This document shows, in pieces, positions 47,041-54,756 of a stretch of 64,000 nt of DNA. The stretch lies in contig NZ_RBIQ01000011.1 of the NCBI RefSeq assembly GCF_003634105.1, positions 124,001 to 188,000 of the forward strand, in the 5' to 3' direction. Under the pieces are notes generated by a model, which did not search any database, was not told the origin of the DNA, and saw nothing but the letters and a program-made list of their open reading frames with translations. This DNA is from Maribacter vaceletii. Lineage in GTDB: Bacteria; Bacteroidota; Bacteroidia; Flavobacteriales; Flavobacteriaceae. Within the stretch, counting starts at the first letter, position 1. Every line of letters starts with the position of its first letter. Made by a program: the position numbers and the translations under genes.

Positions 47041-47784
47041 ATGGAGAATAGAACAGATAAAAATTCATATACAATTCTATTTGCTATAGGTATGGTGCTT
47101 GTAGTAGGTGCTTTATTAGCATTTGCGGCATCATTTTTAAAACCAAATATAGATGAGAATAAACGCCTAGAAAAGCAACAAAATATTTTGTATGCAATGG
47201 GAGTTAATGAGAATGATGAGAGTAATGCAAATTTTGTATCTACAGCAGATGCCCCAGAATTGTTTAAAAAATATATAGAAAAACAATTAGTTATTCAAGG
47301 AGCAGATGTTGTTGAAGATAAAGAAGCTTACCTGATAGATGTTAAAAAAGAACAAACAAATGCTAAAGCAGGTAACGAAAGAAAACTGCCTTTATTTGTT
47401 GGTAAAAAGGATAATAAAACATTCTATATAGCACCAATTAGAGGAAAAGGACTTTGGGATGCTATTTGGGCGTATGTTGCTATGGATAAAAACATGGTAG
47501 TCCAAGGTGTTTTCTTTGATCACAAAGGGGAAACTGCTGGTTTAGGAGCAAACATTAATAAACGTTTCTTTATGGATGATTTTATTGGAGAGGATTTAAA
47601 GAATAATGGAACTTTTAAGGGTATTGATGTTGCTAAAGGAAACGCTGATCCATTAAATAAAGATAAATCAGATAATGAAGTAGATGCTATTGCAGGTGCT
47701 ACTATAACAGGAAATGGTGTTTCGGCAATGCTTAAAAGCGAGCTGAAATTATATGTGCCATATTTTGAAACTTTAAAAAATTAA
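47041..47784 (+). CDS. nqrC: Na+-NQR subunit C
   Basis: NqrC is the subunit with covalently bound FMN on the outer side of the membrane. The 247-residue protein has one N-terminal helix (ILFAIGMVLVVGALLAFAASFL, about 12-33) and an FMN-binding domain with GKGLWDAIWAYVAM, FFDHKGETAGLGANI and the flavinylation motif AGATITGNGV (Thr in 221-223). The reaction needs ApbE. It lies two bases after nqrB. Confidence 0.96.
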   Translation: MENRTDKNSYTILFAIGMVLVVGALLAFAASFLKPNIDENKRLEKQQNILYAMGVNENDESNANFVSTADAPELFKKYIEKQLVIQGADVVEDKEAYLIDVKKEQTNAKAGNERKLPLFVGKKDNKTFYIAPIRGKGLWDAIWAYVAMDKNMVVQGVFFDHKGETAGLGANINKRFFMDDFIGEDLKNNGTFKGIDVAKGNADPLNKDKSDNEVDAIAGATITGNGVSAMLKSELKLYVPYFETLKN

Positions 47785-47790
47785 TAATTT

Positions 47791-48435
47791 ATGGGACTTT
47801 TATCAAAAAAAGACGCACAGTTAATTACAGACCCATTAGCAGATAATAACCCTATTACAATTCAGGTATTGGGTATATGTTCTGCATTAGCAATTACAGC
47901 AGAGTTAAAAGCATCTCTTGTAATGGCAATCTCCGTACTTTTTGTATTAGGATTAGGTAACGTAGTTATTTCTTTAATGCGAAACATAATACCATCAAAA
48001 ATTAGAATTATAGTACAGTTAATTGTAGTTGCTGCCTTGGTAATTATAGTAGACTTAGTACTTAAGGCATTTGCTTATGAGTTAAGTAAAACATTATCTG
48101 TTTTTGTAGGATTAATAATTACAAACTGTATAATAATGGGACGTTTTGAAGCATTTGCTTTAGGAAATGGACCATGGAAATCCTTTTTAGATGGTATTGG
48201 TAATGCAGTAGGTTACGGTGTTATTTTAATAATTGTTGGTTTTTTTAGAGAATTATTTGGTTCAGGAACCTTATTTGGAATACCAGTTTTAGGGGATCCA
48301 ATTGCAAAGACAGGTTTGTATGCTATAGGTTATGAAAATAACGGATTTATGATTATGCCTCCAATGGCCTTAATTGTTGTGGGAATAATTATTTGGATAC
48401 AACGTACTAAAAACAAAGCATTAATAGAAGATTAA
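47791..48435 (+). CDS. nqrD: Na+-NQR subunit D
   Basis: NqrD is a six-helix membrane subunit that, with NqrE, holds an iron centre within the membrane. The 214-residue protein shows NPITIQVLGICSALAIT, the conserved IITNCIIMGRFEAFALGNG (with one of the metal-binding cysteines) and FFRELFGSGTLFG. The other conserved Cys is in GICSALA. Length and order fit the family exactly. Confidence 0.96.
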   Translation: MGLLSKKDAQLITDPLADNNPITIQVLGICSALAITAELKASLVMAISVLFVLGLGNVVISLMRNIIPSKIRIIVQLIVVAALVIIVDLVLKAFAYELSKTLSVFVGLIITNCIIMGRFEAFALGNGPWKSFLDGIGNAVGYGVILIIVGFFRELFGSGTLFGIPVLGDPIAKTGLYAIGYENNGFMIMPPMALIVVGIIIWIQRTKNKALIED

Positions 48436-48501
48436 AGAAATATTGAAAAAATATAGGTGATAAACTAACCACTAAAAAATCAATATTTAATAATATAAAA
48501 T

Positions 48502-49215
48502 ATGGAGCATATAGAATTATTTTTTAAATCAATATTCATAGATAATATGGTATTCTCGGTTTTCTTGGGAATGTGTTCTTATCTAGCAGTATCTAAAAAA
48601 GTATCAACAGCTGTAGGTCTTGGAGCAGCAGTAATATTTGTATTAGCAATAACAGTACCTCTAAACTGGCTGTTAGATCAATACCTTTTACAGCCAGGAG
48701 CTCTATCTTGGTTAGGTGCAGAGTATGCAGAGTATGACTTAAGTTTCTTATCTTTTATCATGTTTATTGCAACTATTGCAACCATGGTTCAGCTAGTAGA
48801 AATAGTTGTAGAGAAGTTTTCTCCTTCCCTATACAATTCATTAGGAATATTTTTACCGCTTATTGCAGTTAACTGTGCAATTTTAGGGGGGTCATTATTT
48901 ATGCAGTCTAGAGAAATTGCTTCTTTAGGTTTGGCAACCACTTATGGTATTGGTTCTGGTATTGGATGGTTCTTAGCAATTTTAGCAATTGCTGCTATAC
49001 GTGAAAAAATTAGATATTCTAATGTACCACCAGCATTAAGAGGGTTAGGAATAACTTTTATAATTACTGGGTTAATGGCAATAGGATTTATGAGTTTTGG
49101 TGGTATGCTTACCGGTGGAGATGAAGAAGCTCCTAAGGAAGAAAAAACAGTTACCATTAAAGCTACTGAAGATAATAAAGAAGTGTTAGCTAACAACATA
49201 AAAGCAAATAAGTAA
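48502..49215 (+). CDS. nqrE: Na+-NQR subunit E
   Basis: NqrE is the pseudo-symmetric partner of NqrD. The 237-residue protein has six helices, with the cysteine motifs [13 protein letters not shown] and [14 protein letters not shown] that complete the intramembrane iron site. The C-terminus ([33 protein letters not shown]) is a charged extension of roughly 30 residues beyond the last helix, longer than in Vibrio NqrE. A 66-base gap separates it from nqrD, the widest in the operon. Confidence 0.95.
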   Translation: MEHIELFFKSIFIDNMVFSVFLGMCSYLAVSKKVSTAVGLGAAVIFVLAITVPLNWLLDQYLLQPGALSWLGAEYAEYDLSFLSFIMFIATIATMVQLVEIVVEKFSPSLYNSLGIFLPLIAVNCAILGGSLFMQSREIASLGLATTYGIGSGIGWFLAILAIAAIREKIRYSNVPPALRGLGITFIITGLMAIGFMSFGGMLTGGDEEAPKEEKTVTIKATEDNKEVLANNIKANK

Positions 49216-49216
49216 A

Positions 49217-50524
49217 ATGATTTTAGCCGCAGGTACATTAGGAACAATAATAGCAACAGTAACAGCTTTTTTAATTATTACGCTTTTGTTAGTTGCTTTA
49301 CTATTATTTGTAAAACAAAAATTATCACCATCTGGTCCAGTAAAAATTACAATCAATGGTGAAAAAGAGATTGAAGTAGCTTCTGGAGGCAGCCTACTAT
49401 CAACACTAGGAAGTAATAAAGTGTTTTTACCATCTGCATGTGGTGGTGGTGGAACGTGTATTCAATGTGAATGTCATGTATTAGCTGGTGGTGGTGAAGC
49501 TTTACCAACTGAAACACCTCATTTTTCTAGAAAAGAATTAAGTCATGGAGCTCGTTTAGCCTGTCAAGTTAAAGTTAAACAAGACATGGAAATTACGATA
49601 CCAGAAGAGGTTTTCGGAATAAAAAAATGGAATGCTAAAGTTGTTCGTAACTATAATGTAGCTTCTTTTATTAAGGAGTTTGTAGTTGAAATTCCGGAGG
49701 ATATGGGCTATAAAGCTGGTGGTTATATTCAAATTGAGATTCCTCAATGTGAAGTAAAATATGCTGATATAGACATTACGGCTCACCCGGAAGAACATGA
49801 AACTCCAGATAAATTTAAGGCAGAATGGGATAAATTTAATCTTTGGCCTTTGGTTATGAAAAACCCAGAGACCGTAGAAAGAGCTTATTCTATGGCTTCT
49901 TTCCCAGCAGAAGGAAGAGAAATTATGCTTAATGTTAGGATTGCTACGCCACCATGGGATCGTTCTAAAAACGGTTGGATGGATGTTAACCCTGGTATTG
50001 CATCTTCCTATATATTTAATCTGAAAAAAGGAGATGACGTTGTTATTTCTGGCCCTTACGGAGAATTCTTTATAAATGAATCTGATGCAGAAATGCTTTA
50101 TGTTGGAGGTGGTGCTGGTATGGCGCCAATGCGATCACATTTATATCACTTATTCAAAACATTAAGAACAGATAGAAAAGTAACGTACTGGTACGGTGGA
50201 CGTTCTAAAAGAGAATTATTTTATCTTGAACATTTCTATGCATTAGAAAAAGAATTTCCAAATTTTAAATTTTATTTAGCTCTTTCTGAGCCTATGGAAG
50301 AAGATAACTGGAAAGTTAAAGAAGATATAGATGCTCCTGGAGATGGTTTTGTTGGATTTATTCATAATTGTGTAATAGATAATTATTTAAGTAAACATGA
50401 GTCTCCTGAGGATATAGAATTATATTTCTGTGGCCCACCATTAATGAACAAGGCTGTTCAGAAAATGGGTGAAGATTTTGGTCTTGCTGATGAGAATATT
50501 AGATTCGATGATTTTGGTGGATAA
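49217..50524 (+). CDS. nqrF: Na+-NQR subunit F
   Basis: NqrF is the NADH-oxidising subunit. The 435-residue protein has one N-terminal helix, a 2Fe-2S ferredoxin domain (SACGGGGTCIQCECHV and the fourth Cys in ARLACQVKV), an FAD domain with RAYSMASFPAE, and an NADH-binding domain with YVGGGAGMAPMRSHLYHL and ELYFCGPPLMNKAV, ending in FDDFGG. A terminator hairpin follows 40 bases after the stop. Confidence 0.97.
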   Translation: MILAAGTLGTIIATVTAFLIITLLLVALLLFVKQKLSPSGPVKITINGEKEIEVASGGSLLSTLGSNKVFLPSACGGGGTCIQCECHVLAGGGEALPTETPHFSRKELSHGARLACQVKVKQDMEITIPEEVFGIKKWNAKVVRNYNVASFIKEFVVEIPEDMGYKAGGYIQIEIPQCEVKYADIDITAHPEEHETPDKFKAEWDKFNLWPLVMKNPETVERAYSMASFPAEGREIMLNVRIATPPWDRSKNGWMDVNPGIASSYIFNLKKGDDVVISGPYGEFFINESDAEMLYVGGGAGMAPMRSHLYHLFKTLRTDRKVTYWYGGRSKRELFYLEHFYALEKEFPNFKFYLALSEPMEEDNWKVKEDIDAPGDGFVGFIHNCVIDNYLSKHESPEDIELYFCGPPLMNKAVQKMGEDFGLADENIRFDDFGG

Positions 50525-50563
50525 TTTTAGTATCTACAGAAATGTAAATTCTAGATAAATTTT

Positions 50564-50592
50564 AAAAGCCGATATTTTATATCGGCTTTTTT
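50564..50592 (+). terminator. Terminator or attenuator after nqrF
   Basis: AAAAGCCGATAT pairs with ATATCGGCTTTT around TTT. Its T run ends only about 11 bases before the next start codon, so it may act as a partial terminator between nqrF and the downstream genes. Confidence 0.8.
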
Positions 50593-50602
50593 ATACGTGA
50601 TA

Positions 50603-50968
50603 ATGAAAAAACAATTAACAGAACAAGAACTACATAACCTAGCAATGAATATTGTTGGTAAAGAGTTAGAGGCTAGTGGTTTTGAGTTTATGGCGGTAAA
50701 TAGTGAGCTTAAGAAGAACCCTCAGTTTGTGTGTTTAAAAGACAAAAAACTTCATTTTATTGTAGTTAAGGCAATTGGTTATCCTGGGGACCCTAAAGAT
50801 TTAGATTTTTTTATGTCAGATTTAAATAAAATGAAAGATCATGCTCTAAAATTTGAAGCAGATACCTTTTATGCTGGTGTAGGTTTAGTAAATGCTGCAG
50901 ATTACAATTTGCCAGTTTATTTAAATGAAGAATATATTGTAGATTATGATGGACTTGTTAAAATTTAA
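50603..50968 (+). CDS. Conserved small protein of the nqr locus, unknown function
   Basis: The 121-residue soluble protein starts at the ATG at 50603; an in-frame GTG two codons upstream would lie in the terminator tail. It has helices at the start (LTEQELHNLAMNIVGKELEASGFEFMAVN) followed by a strand-rich part (PQFVCLKDKKLHFIVVKAIGYPGDPKDL), a fold reminiscent of restriction-endonuclease-like small proteins, but this is only an impression. No catalytic motif is certain. Its place between nqrF and apbE suggests a role with Na+-NQR. Its stop overlaps the apbE start. Confidence 0.7.
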   Translation: MKKQLTEQELHNLAMNIVGKELEASGFEFMAVNSELKKNPQFVCLKDKKLHFIVVKAIGYPGDPKDLDFFMSDLNKMKDHALKFEADTFYAGVGLVNAADYNLPVYLNEEYIVDYDGLVKI

Positions 50969-51973
50969 AAACGCCCTTTGTTTAACGGTATTTGTTGGTT
51001 TGTTTTTTTCTTGTAAAAGCCATAAACAAGAATTAGTTAGGAATGATGCCAACGGAGCAGCTTTAGGAACTACGTATAATTTAATATATTTTTCTGACCA
51101 GAAACTTGACTTAAAACCTCAAATTGATTCTGTTTTTACGGTAATAAACAAATCTTTATCCACCTATATACCAGAATCTGATATTTCTAAAATTAATCGT
51201 GGTGATTCTACTCTGGTTGTAGATACTATGTTTCAAGAAGTTTTTAAGCTTTCTAAAGAAGTGAATAAGACTACTAAAGGGTATTTTGATCCCACTGTTG
51301 GGACTTTGGTTAATGCTTGGGGTTTTGCCCAGGAAAACAAATTGAGTTGGATAGTGCAAGGGTAGATAGTCTTTTAAAATATGTAGGTTTTAATAAGGTT
51401 AGTTTAACTAAGGAATATCGTATTAAAAAAGAAGATTCAAATATTTATTTCGATTTCAACGCTATCGCAAAAGGGTATGCCATAGATAGGTTGGCTGTAA
51501 TGATGCAGAATTATGGAATACATAATTACCTTTTAGAAGTAGGAGGAGAATTAGTTGCTAAAGGAATTAACCCTTCTAAAAATAAATCTTGGGTAGTTGG
51601 TATAGATGACCCACAAGTAATAGAAGGAAGGCAGCTTAAACTAATGATTCAGTTAAAGAATAAAGCCATGGCTTCTTCTGGTAATTATAGAAAATTTAGA
51701 GTAGATGAAAGTACAGGAAAAAAATATGTGCATACTATAAATCCTATTACTGGATATACTAAAAACGGAACTACTTTGGGAGTAACTATTATTGCTAATT
51801 CTTGTGCAGAGGCAGATGCTTATGCGACATCTTTTATGGCAATGGAACTTGAAGAGGTTAAGGCGTTACTTGGCAGTAATAAAACCTTAGAAGCTTATAT
51901 TATTTATTTGGATGATAAAGGAGAAACACAAGAGTTCATGACAAATGGAATTAAACAATTAATTGTGAAATAA
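50946..51973 (+). pseudogene. apbE: FAD:protein FMN transferase, frameshifted
   Basis: ApbE attaches FMN to threonines of NqrB and NqrC. The first frame (50946-51365) has a lipoprotein signal (VFVGLFFSC) and the conserved GTTYNL, NKSLSTYIPESDISKIN and GYFDPTVGTLVNAWGF segments. The remainder (IELDSARVDSLLKYVGF, FDFNAIAKGYAIDRLA, EVGGELVAKGIN, TINPITGYTKNG) continues in the -1 frame up to 51973. The break lies near 51332-51345, where GAAAACAAATTG would read through as NKIEL with one more A. It may be a real mutation or a sequencing error in the A-run. It overlaps the preceding gene by 23 bases. Confidence 0.87.
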
Positions 51974-52738
51974 TTATTTTCTAACTAATGGAATAATTTC
52001 TCCTTTGGCAAGTCTATATTTATCTACCTCTTCTTTAGAAAGTGTATTTGTGTAATCTTGTTCTTCTACAGTAAAACCTATAGTTCTAAGTTTGTTAAAA
52101 TAATCTCTACCATAAATACGTACATGATCGTACTGGCCAAATATTTTAGCTCGCTCTTTTTTATCAGTAATTGTGTCATCTTCAAAAGTTGTATCTCTGT
52201 CCAATTCTTGCGGAATTTGAAATATGCCCCAACCACCAGGTTTAAGAACTCTATAAAGCTCTTGCATTGCTTTAGTGTCATTTGGAATATGTTCTAAAAC
52301 ATGATTGCAAAAAATTACATCATAAGAATTGTCTTTAAAAGGAAGGTTACAAATATCTGCTTTTACGTCTGCTAAAGGAGAGTTTAAATCTGTAGTAGTG
52401 TATTCTATGTTTTTTAGCTTTCTAAAACGTTTGTAAAATGCTTGTTCTGGGGCAAAATGTAAAACTTTAAGCCTATGAGTAAAAAAGTTAGTTTCATTTT
52501 TTAAAAACAACCACAAAAGCCTATGCCGTTCTAAAGATAGGGTAGAAGGGGAAAGTACATTCTCTCTTTGGTTTTTATAACCATAAGGAAGAAATTTTTT
52601 AAAACTCTTATTATCTATAGGATCTGTATAATTATTTCCTCTTAAGGTAAAAGCAATTAATGGTCTAACAAGATAGCTTAGCCTAATTAATACAGGTCTA
52701 GGTATTATATTGAGAATTAACTTGAAGATTTTTTTCAA
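51974..52738 (-). CDS. SAM-dependent methyltransferase
   Basis: The 254-residue class I methyltransferase resembles the Methyltransf_11 group. A basic, hydrophobic N-terminus is followed by VLHFAPEQAFYKRFRKL, DLNSPLADVKADICNLPF, the DVIFCNHVLEHIPNDTKAM motif and RVLKPGGWGIFQIP. The usual GxGxG loop is weak (HFAPEQ), as in a family often found in glycan loci. The substrate cannot be told. Its stop abuts the apbE stop, so the two converge with no gap and no evident terminator. Confidence 0.82.
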   Translation of the reverse strand: MKKIFKLILNIIPRPVLIRLSYLVRPLIAFTLRGNNYTDPIDNKSFKKFLPYGYKNQRENVLSPSTLSLERHRLLWLFLKNETNFFTHRLKVLHFAPEQAFYKRFRKLKNIEYTTTDLNSPLADVKADICNLPFKDNSYDVIFCNHVLEHIPNDTKAMQELYRVLKPGGWGIFQIPQELDRDTTFEDDTITDKKERAKIFGQYDHVRIYGRDYFNKLRTIGFTVEEQDYTNTLSKEEVDKYRLAKGEIIPLVRK

Positions 52739-52746
52739 AAGAGAGC

Positions 52747-53064
52747 TTATTTATAATCTTCACGAATAGGAAAAAACGTATCCATAACAACGCAATCTGT
52801 TAAAGCAACAGCACTATGAATAGTGTTTGAAGGAATAATCGTTATTGTATTTGGTTCAAGAATTGAGGTAGTACCATCAATTGTCATTTCTAGTCTGCCA
52901 GAAACTATTTGCGTTATTTGTTCGTTTTCATGGGAATGAACGGGTAAAATAGCTCCTTTATCAATAGTAACATAACCAATGGTTACATTTTTTGAATGAA
53001 CATACTTGCCAGTGATTCCTTTTACGAGTTCTTTTGCCTTTATTTCGTCTATATTAAAAGTCAT
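52747..53064 (-). CDS. Cupin-domain protein
   Basis: The 105-residue protein is one small beta barrel of the cupin fold. It has the first motif ILPVHSHENEQITQIVSGRLEM (His, His, Glu metal ligands) and the second IPSNTIHSAVALTDCVVMDTF with a conserved His. It could bind a metal and a small ligand; the activity is unknown. It lies between map (2 bases) and the methyltransferase (8 bases) and is probably cotranscribed with them. Confidence 0.85.
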   Translation of the reverse strand: MTFNIDEIKAKELVKGITGKYVHSKNVTIGYVTIDKGAILPVHSHENEQITQIVSGRLEMTIDGTTSILEPNTITIIPSNTIHSAVALTDCVVMDTFFPIREDYK

Positions 53065-53066
53065 AA

Positions 53067-53885
53067 CTACTCGTTTAGAGTGTTTTGTTTGAATTCATCT
53101 TCTTCGGTACTCGTAATGCCTAATGCTTCGTATATGTATTTAAAAGTAGAAAGTAGCTCAGGTTTTCCGTTTACTAAAGCAACATCATGTTCAAAATGAG
53201 CACTTGGTTTACCGTCCGCAGTTAAAATTGTCCAGCCGTCTTTTAATTGTTTTATTCTTCGTGTACCAAGGTTTGTCATTGGTTCTATAGCAACAACCAT
53301 ACCTTCTACAAACTTTTTACCTCTTCCTCTTCTGCCATAATTTGGCATTTCTGGATCTTCGTGCATTTTACGTCCTAATCCATGACCTACAAGTTCACGA
53401 ACAACACCGTAGCCGTGGTCTTCTGTGTATTTTTGAATAGCATAGCCAACATCGCCAACTCTATTACCAGCTTTAAATTCGCGAATCCCTATGTATAAAG
53501 ATTCTTTGGTAACATCTAGCATTTTCTTTGTTTCAGGATCTACTTCTCCAACTTCAAAAGTATAGGCGTGATCTCCGTAGAAATCATTTTTTAATGCGCC
53601 ACAATCAATAGAAATAATATCACCTTCTACAAGCGGAGTTTTATTAGGAATACCATGTACTATTTGAGCATTTGGACTCATGCATAGCGTGTTAGGAAAA
53701 TCATATAAACCTAAAAATCCAGGAATTGCTCCGTGGTCTTTTATAAAAGTTTCTGCAAGTTTGTCTAACTGCAAAGTGGTTACTCCTGGTTTAACTTCGC
53801 CAGCAAGCATCCCTAATGTTTTAGAAACTATTAATGCACTTTCTCGCATTAATTCTATTTCTTCGGGTGTTTTTACTATAATCAT
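53067..53885 (-). CDS. map: Methionine aminopeptidase (type I)
   Basis: Map removes the start methionine from nascent proteins. The 272-residue enzyme has the five metal ligands in DIISIDCGALKNDFYGDHAYTF, ELVGHGLGRKMHEDPE, VVAIEPMTNLG and HFEHDVAL. I start at the ATG at 53885, giving MIIVKTPEEIELM; a TTG nine bases upstream would add three residues. A TACCTTTG promoter box ends only 6 bases before the ATG, so the mRNA may have almost no leader. Confidence 0.95.
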   Translation of the reverse strand: MIIVKTPEEIELMRESALIVSKTLGMLAGEVKPGVTTLQLDKLAETFIKDHGAIPGFLGLYDFPNTLCMSPNAQIVHGIPNKTPLVEGDIISIDCGALKNDFYGDHAYTFEVGEVDPETKKMLDVTKESLYIGIREFKAGNRVGDVGYAIQKYTEDHGYGVVRELVGHGLGRKMHEDPEMPNYGRRGRGKKFVEGMVVAIEPMTNLGTRRIKQLKDGWTILTADGKPSAHFEHDVALVNGKPELLSTFKYIYEALGITSTEEDEFKQNTLNE

Positions 53886-53891
53886 AGTTTG

Positions 53892-53899
53892 CAAAGGTA
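53892..53899 (-). promoter_or_regulatory. Promoter -7 box of map, giving a near-leaderless mRNA
   Basis: TACCTTTG on the minus strand is an exact TAnnTTTG match, with its last base six positions before the ATG at 53885. Transcription would start within a few bases of the start codon. Confidence 0.55.
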
Positions 53900-53926
53900 A
53901 ATATTTACAGTTAAGAAAGAAAACCT

Positions 53927-54745
53927 TTATAGGTTATGAGTTTTAGATTGATTTATAGTAAGATGTAATTTTTTAAAATAGGTGAAAGCAGCTTGTAGTC
54001 TAGAGCCATACCAAGAAAAATATTCGCCATCTACCAAGGTAATAGTACTTGAAATAGCTAATTTTTTAATTTCTGAAATATGTTTATCGGAAAATGGGTA
54101 AGGTTCTGATGATAATAGAATTAATTGAGCAGTAGTTTGTTTAATTTCTTCTGAAGTAATTGTTGGGTATCTTTCTTGATTATTAGTTAGATTGGTAAAT
54201 TTATTAATTGCTAATAAAGAATTTATAAAAGTGTCTTTTCCTGCTAGCATCCAAGGGGTTTTCCAGATAAAATATAGAACACTTACTTTGGGTTTATTTT
54301 GTATGAATTTTTGAAAGCTTGCTAGTTCACTTTTAATATTAGTAGTTATTTTGGAAGCTTTTTCTTTACAATTAAAAAGGTTTTGATATTGTTTTATGAG
54401 ATCAAATACATCTGCTATATTTTTTACATCAGAAACATGAACTTCATATTCTTTTTCTAAAGTATTTACAATTTCTTTGGTGTTTTCTTCTTTATTGCAA
54501 AGAATAATATTAGGATTTAAATCTCTAATTTTTTCAAAAGATATATTTTTTGTGCCTCCAACAATTTCTTTGTTTTGTCTTAAATGATTAGGATGTACAC
54601 AGAACTTTGTAATACCAACAATATATTCTTCTAACCCGAGGTCTACTAGTAATTCTGTTTCCGAAGGTACTAGGGATATAATACGAAAAGGCCAGCTAGG
54701 TAAAACAATTGTTCTACTTAGCTGGTCTTTTATAGTAGCTACCAT
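53927..54745 (-). CDS. BtuF-like periplasmic-binding-type protein without signal peptide
   Basis: The 272-residue protein has the helical-backbone metal-receptor fold of BtuF/FhuD-type binding proteins. It opens with RIISLVPSETELLVDLGLEEYIVGITKFCVHP and continues with VGGTKNISFEKIRDLNPNIILCNKEENTKE, then the long linking helix, PTITSEEIKQTTAQLILLSSEPYPFSDKH and DGEYFSWYGSRL. Family members bind cobalamin or iron chelates for ABC import. No export signal is visible and no transporter genes are adjacent, so it may work in the cytoplasm, or a start further upstream was lost. Confidence 0.8.
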   Translation of the reverse strand: MVATIKDQLSRTIVLPSWPFRIISLVPSETELLVDLGLEEYIVGITKFCVHPNHLRQNKEIVGGTKNISFEKIRDLNPNIILCNKEENTKEIVNTLEKEYEVHVSDVKNIADVFDLIKQYQNLFNCKEKASKITTNIKSELASFQKFIQNKPKVSVLYFIWKTPWMLAGKDTFINSLLAINKFTNLTNNQERYPTITSEEIKQTTAQLILLSSEPYPFSDKHISEIKKLAISSTITLVDGEYFSWYGSRLQAAFTYFKKLHLTINQSKTHNL

Positions 54746-54756
54746 TCTGTGTTAAA

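Noticed and set aside
51332-51345. Programmed -1 frameshift in apbE
   Set aside because: The sequence at the break does not fit a canonical slippery heptamer in the reading frame and no downstream stimulatory hairpin was evident. A deletion or sequencing error is simpler.
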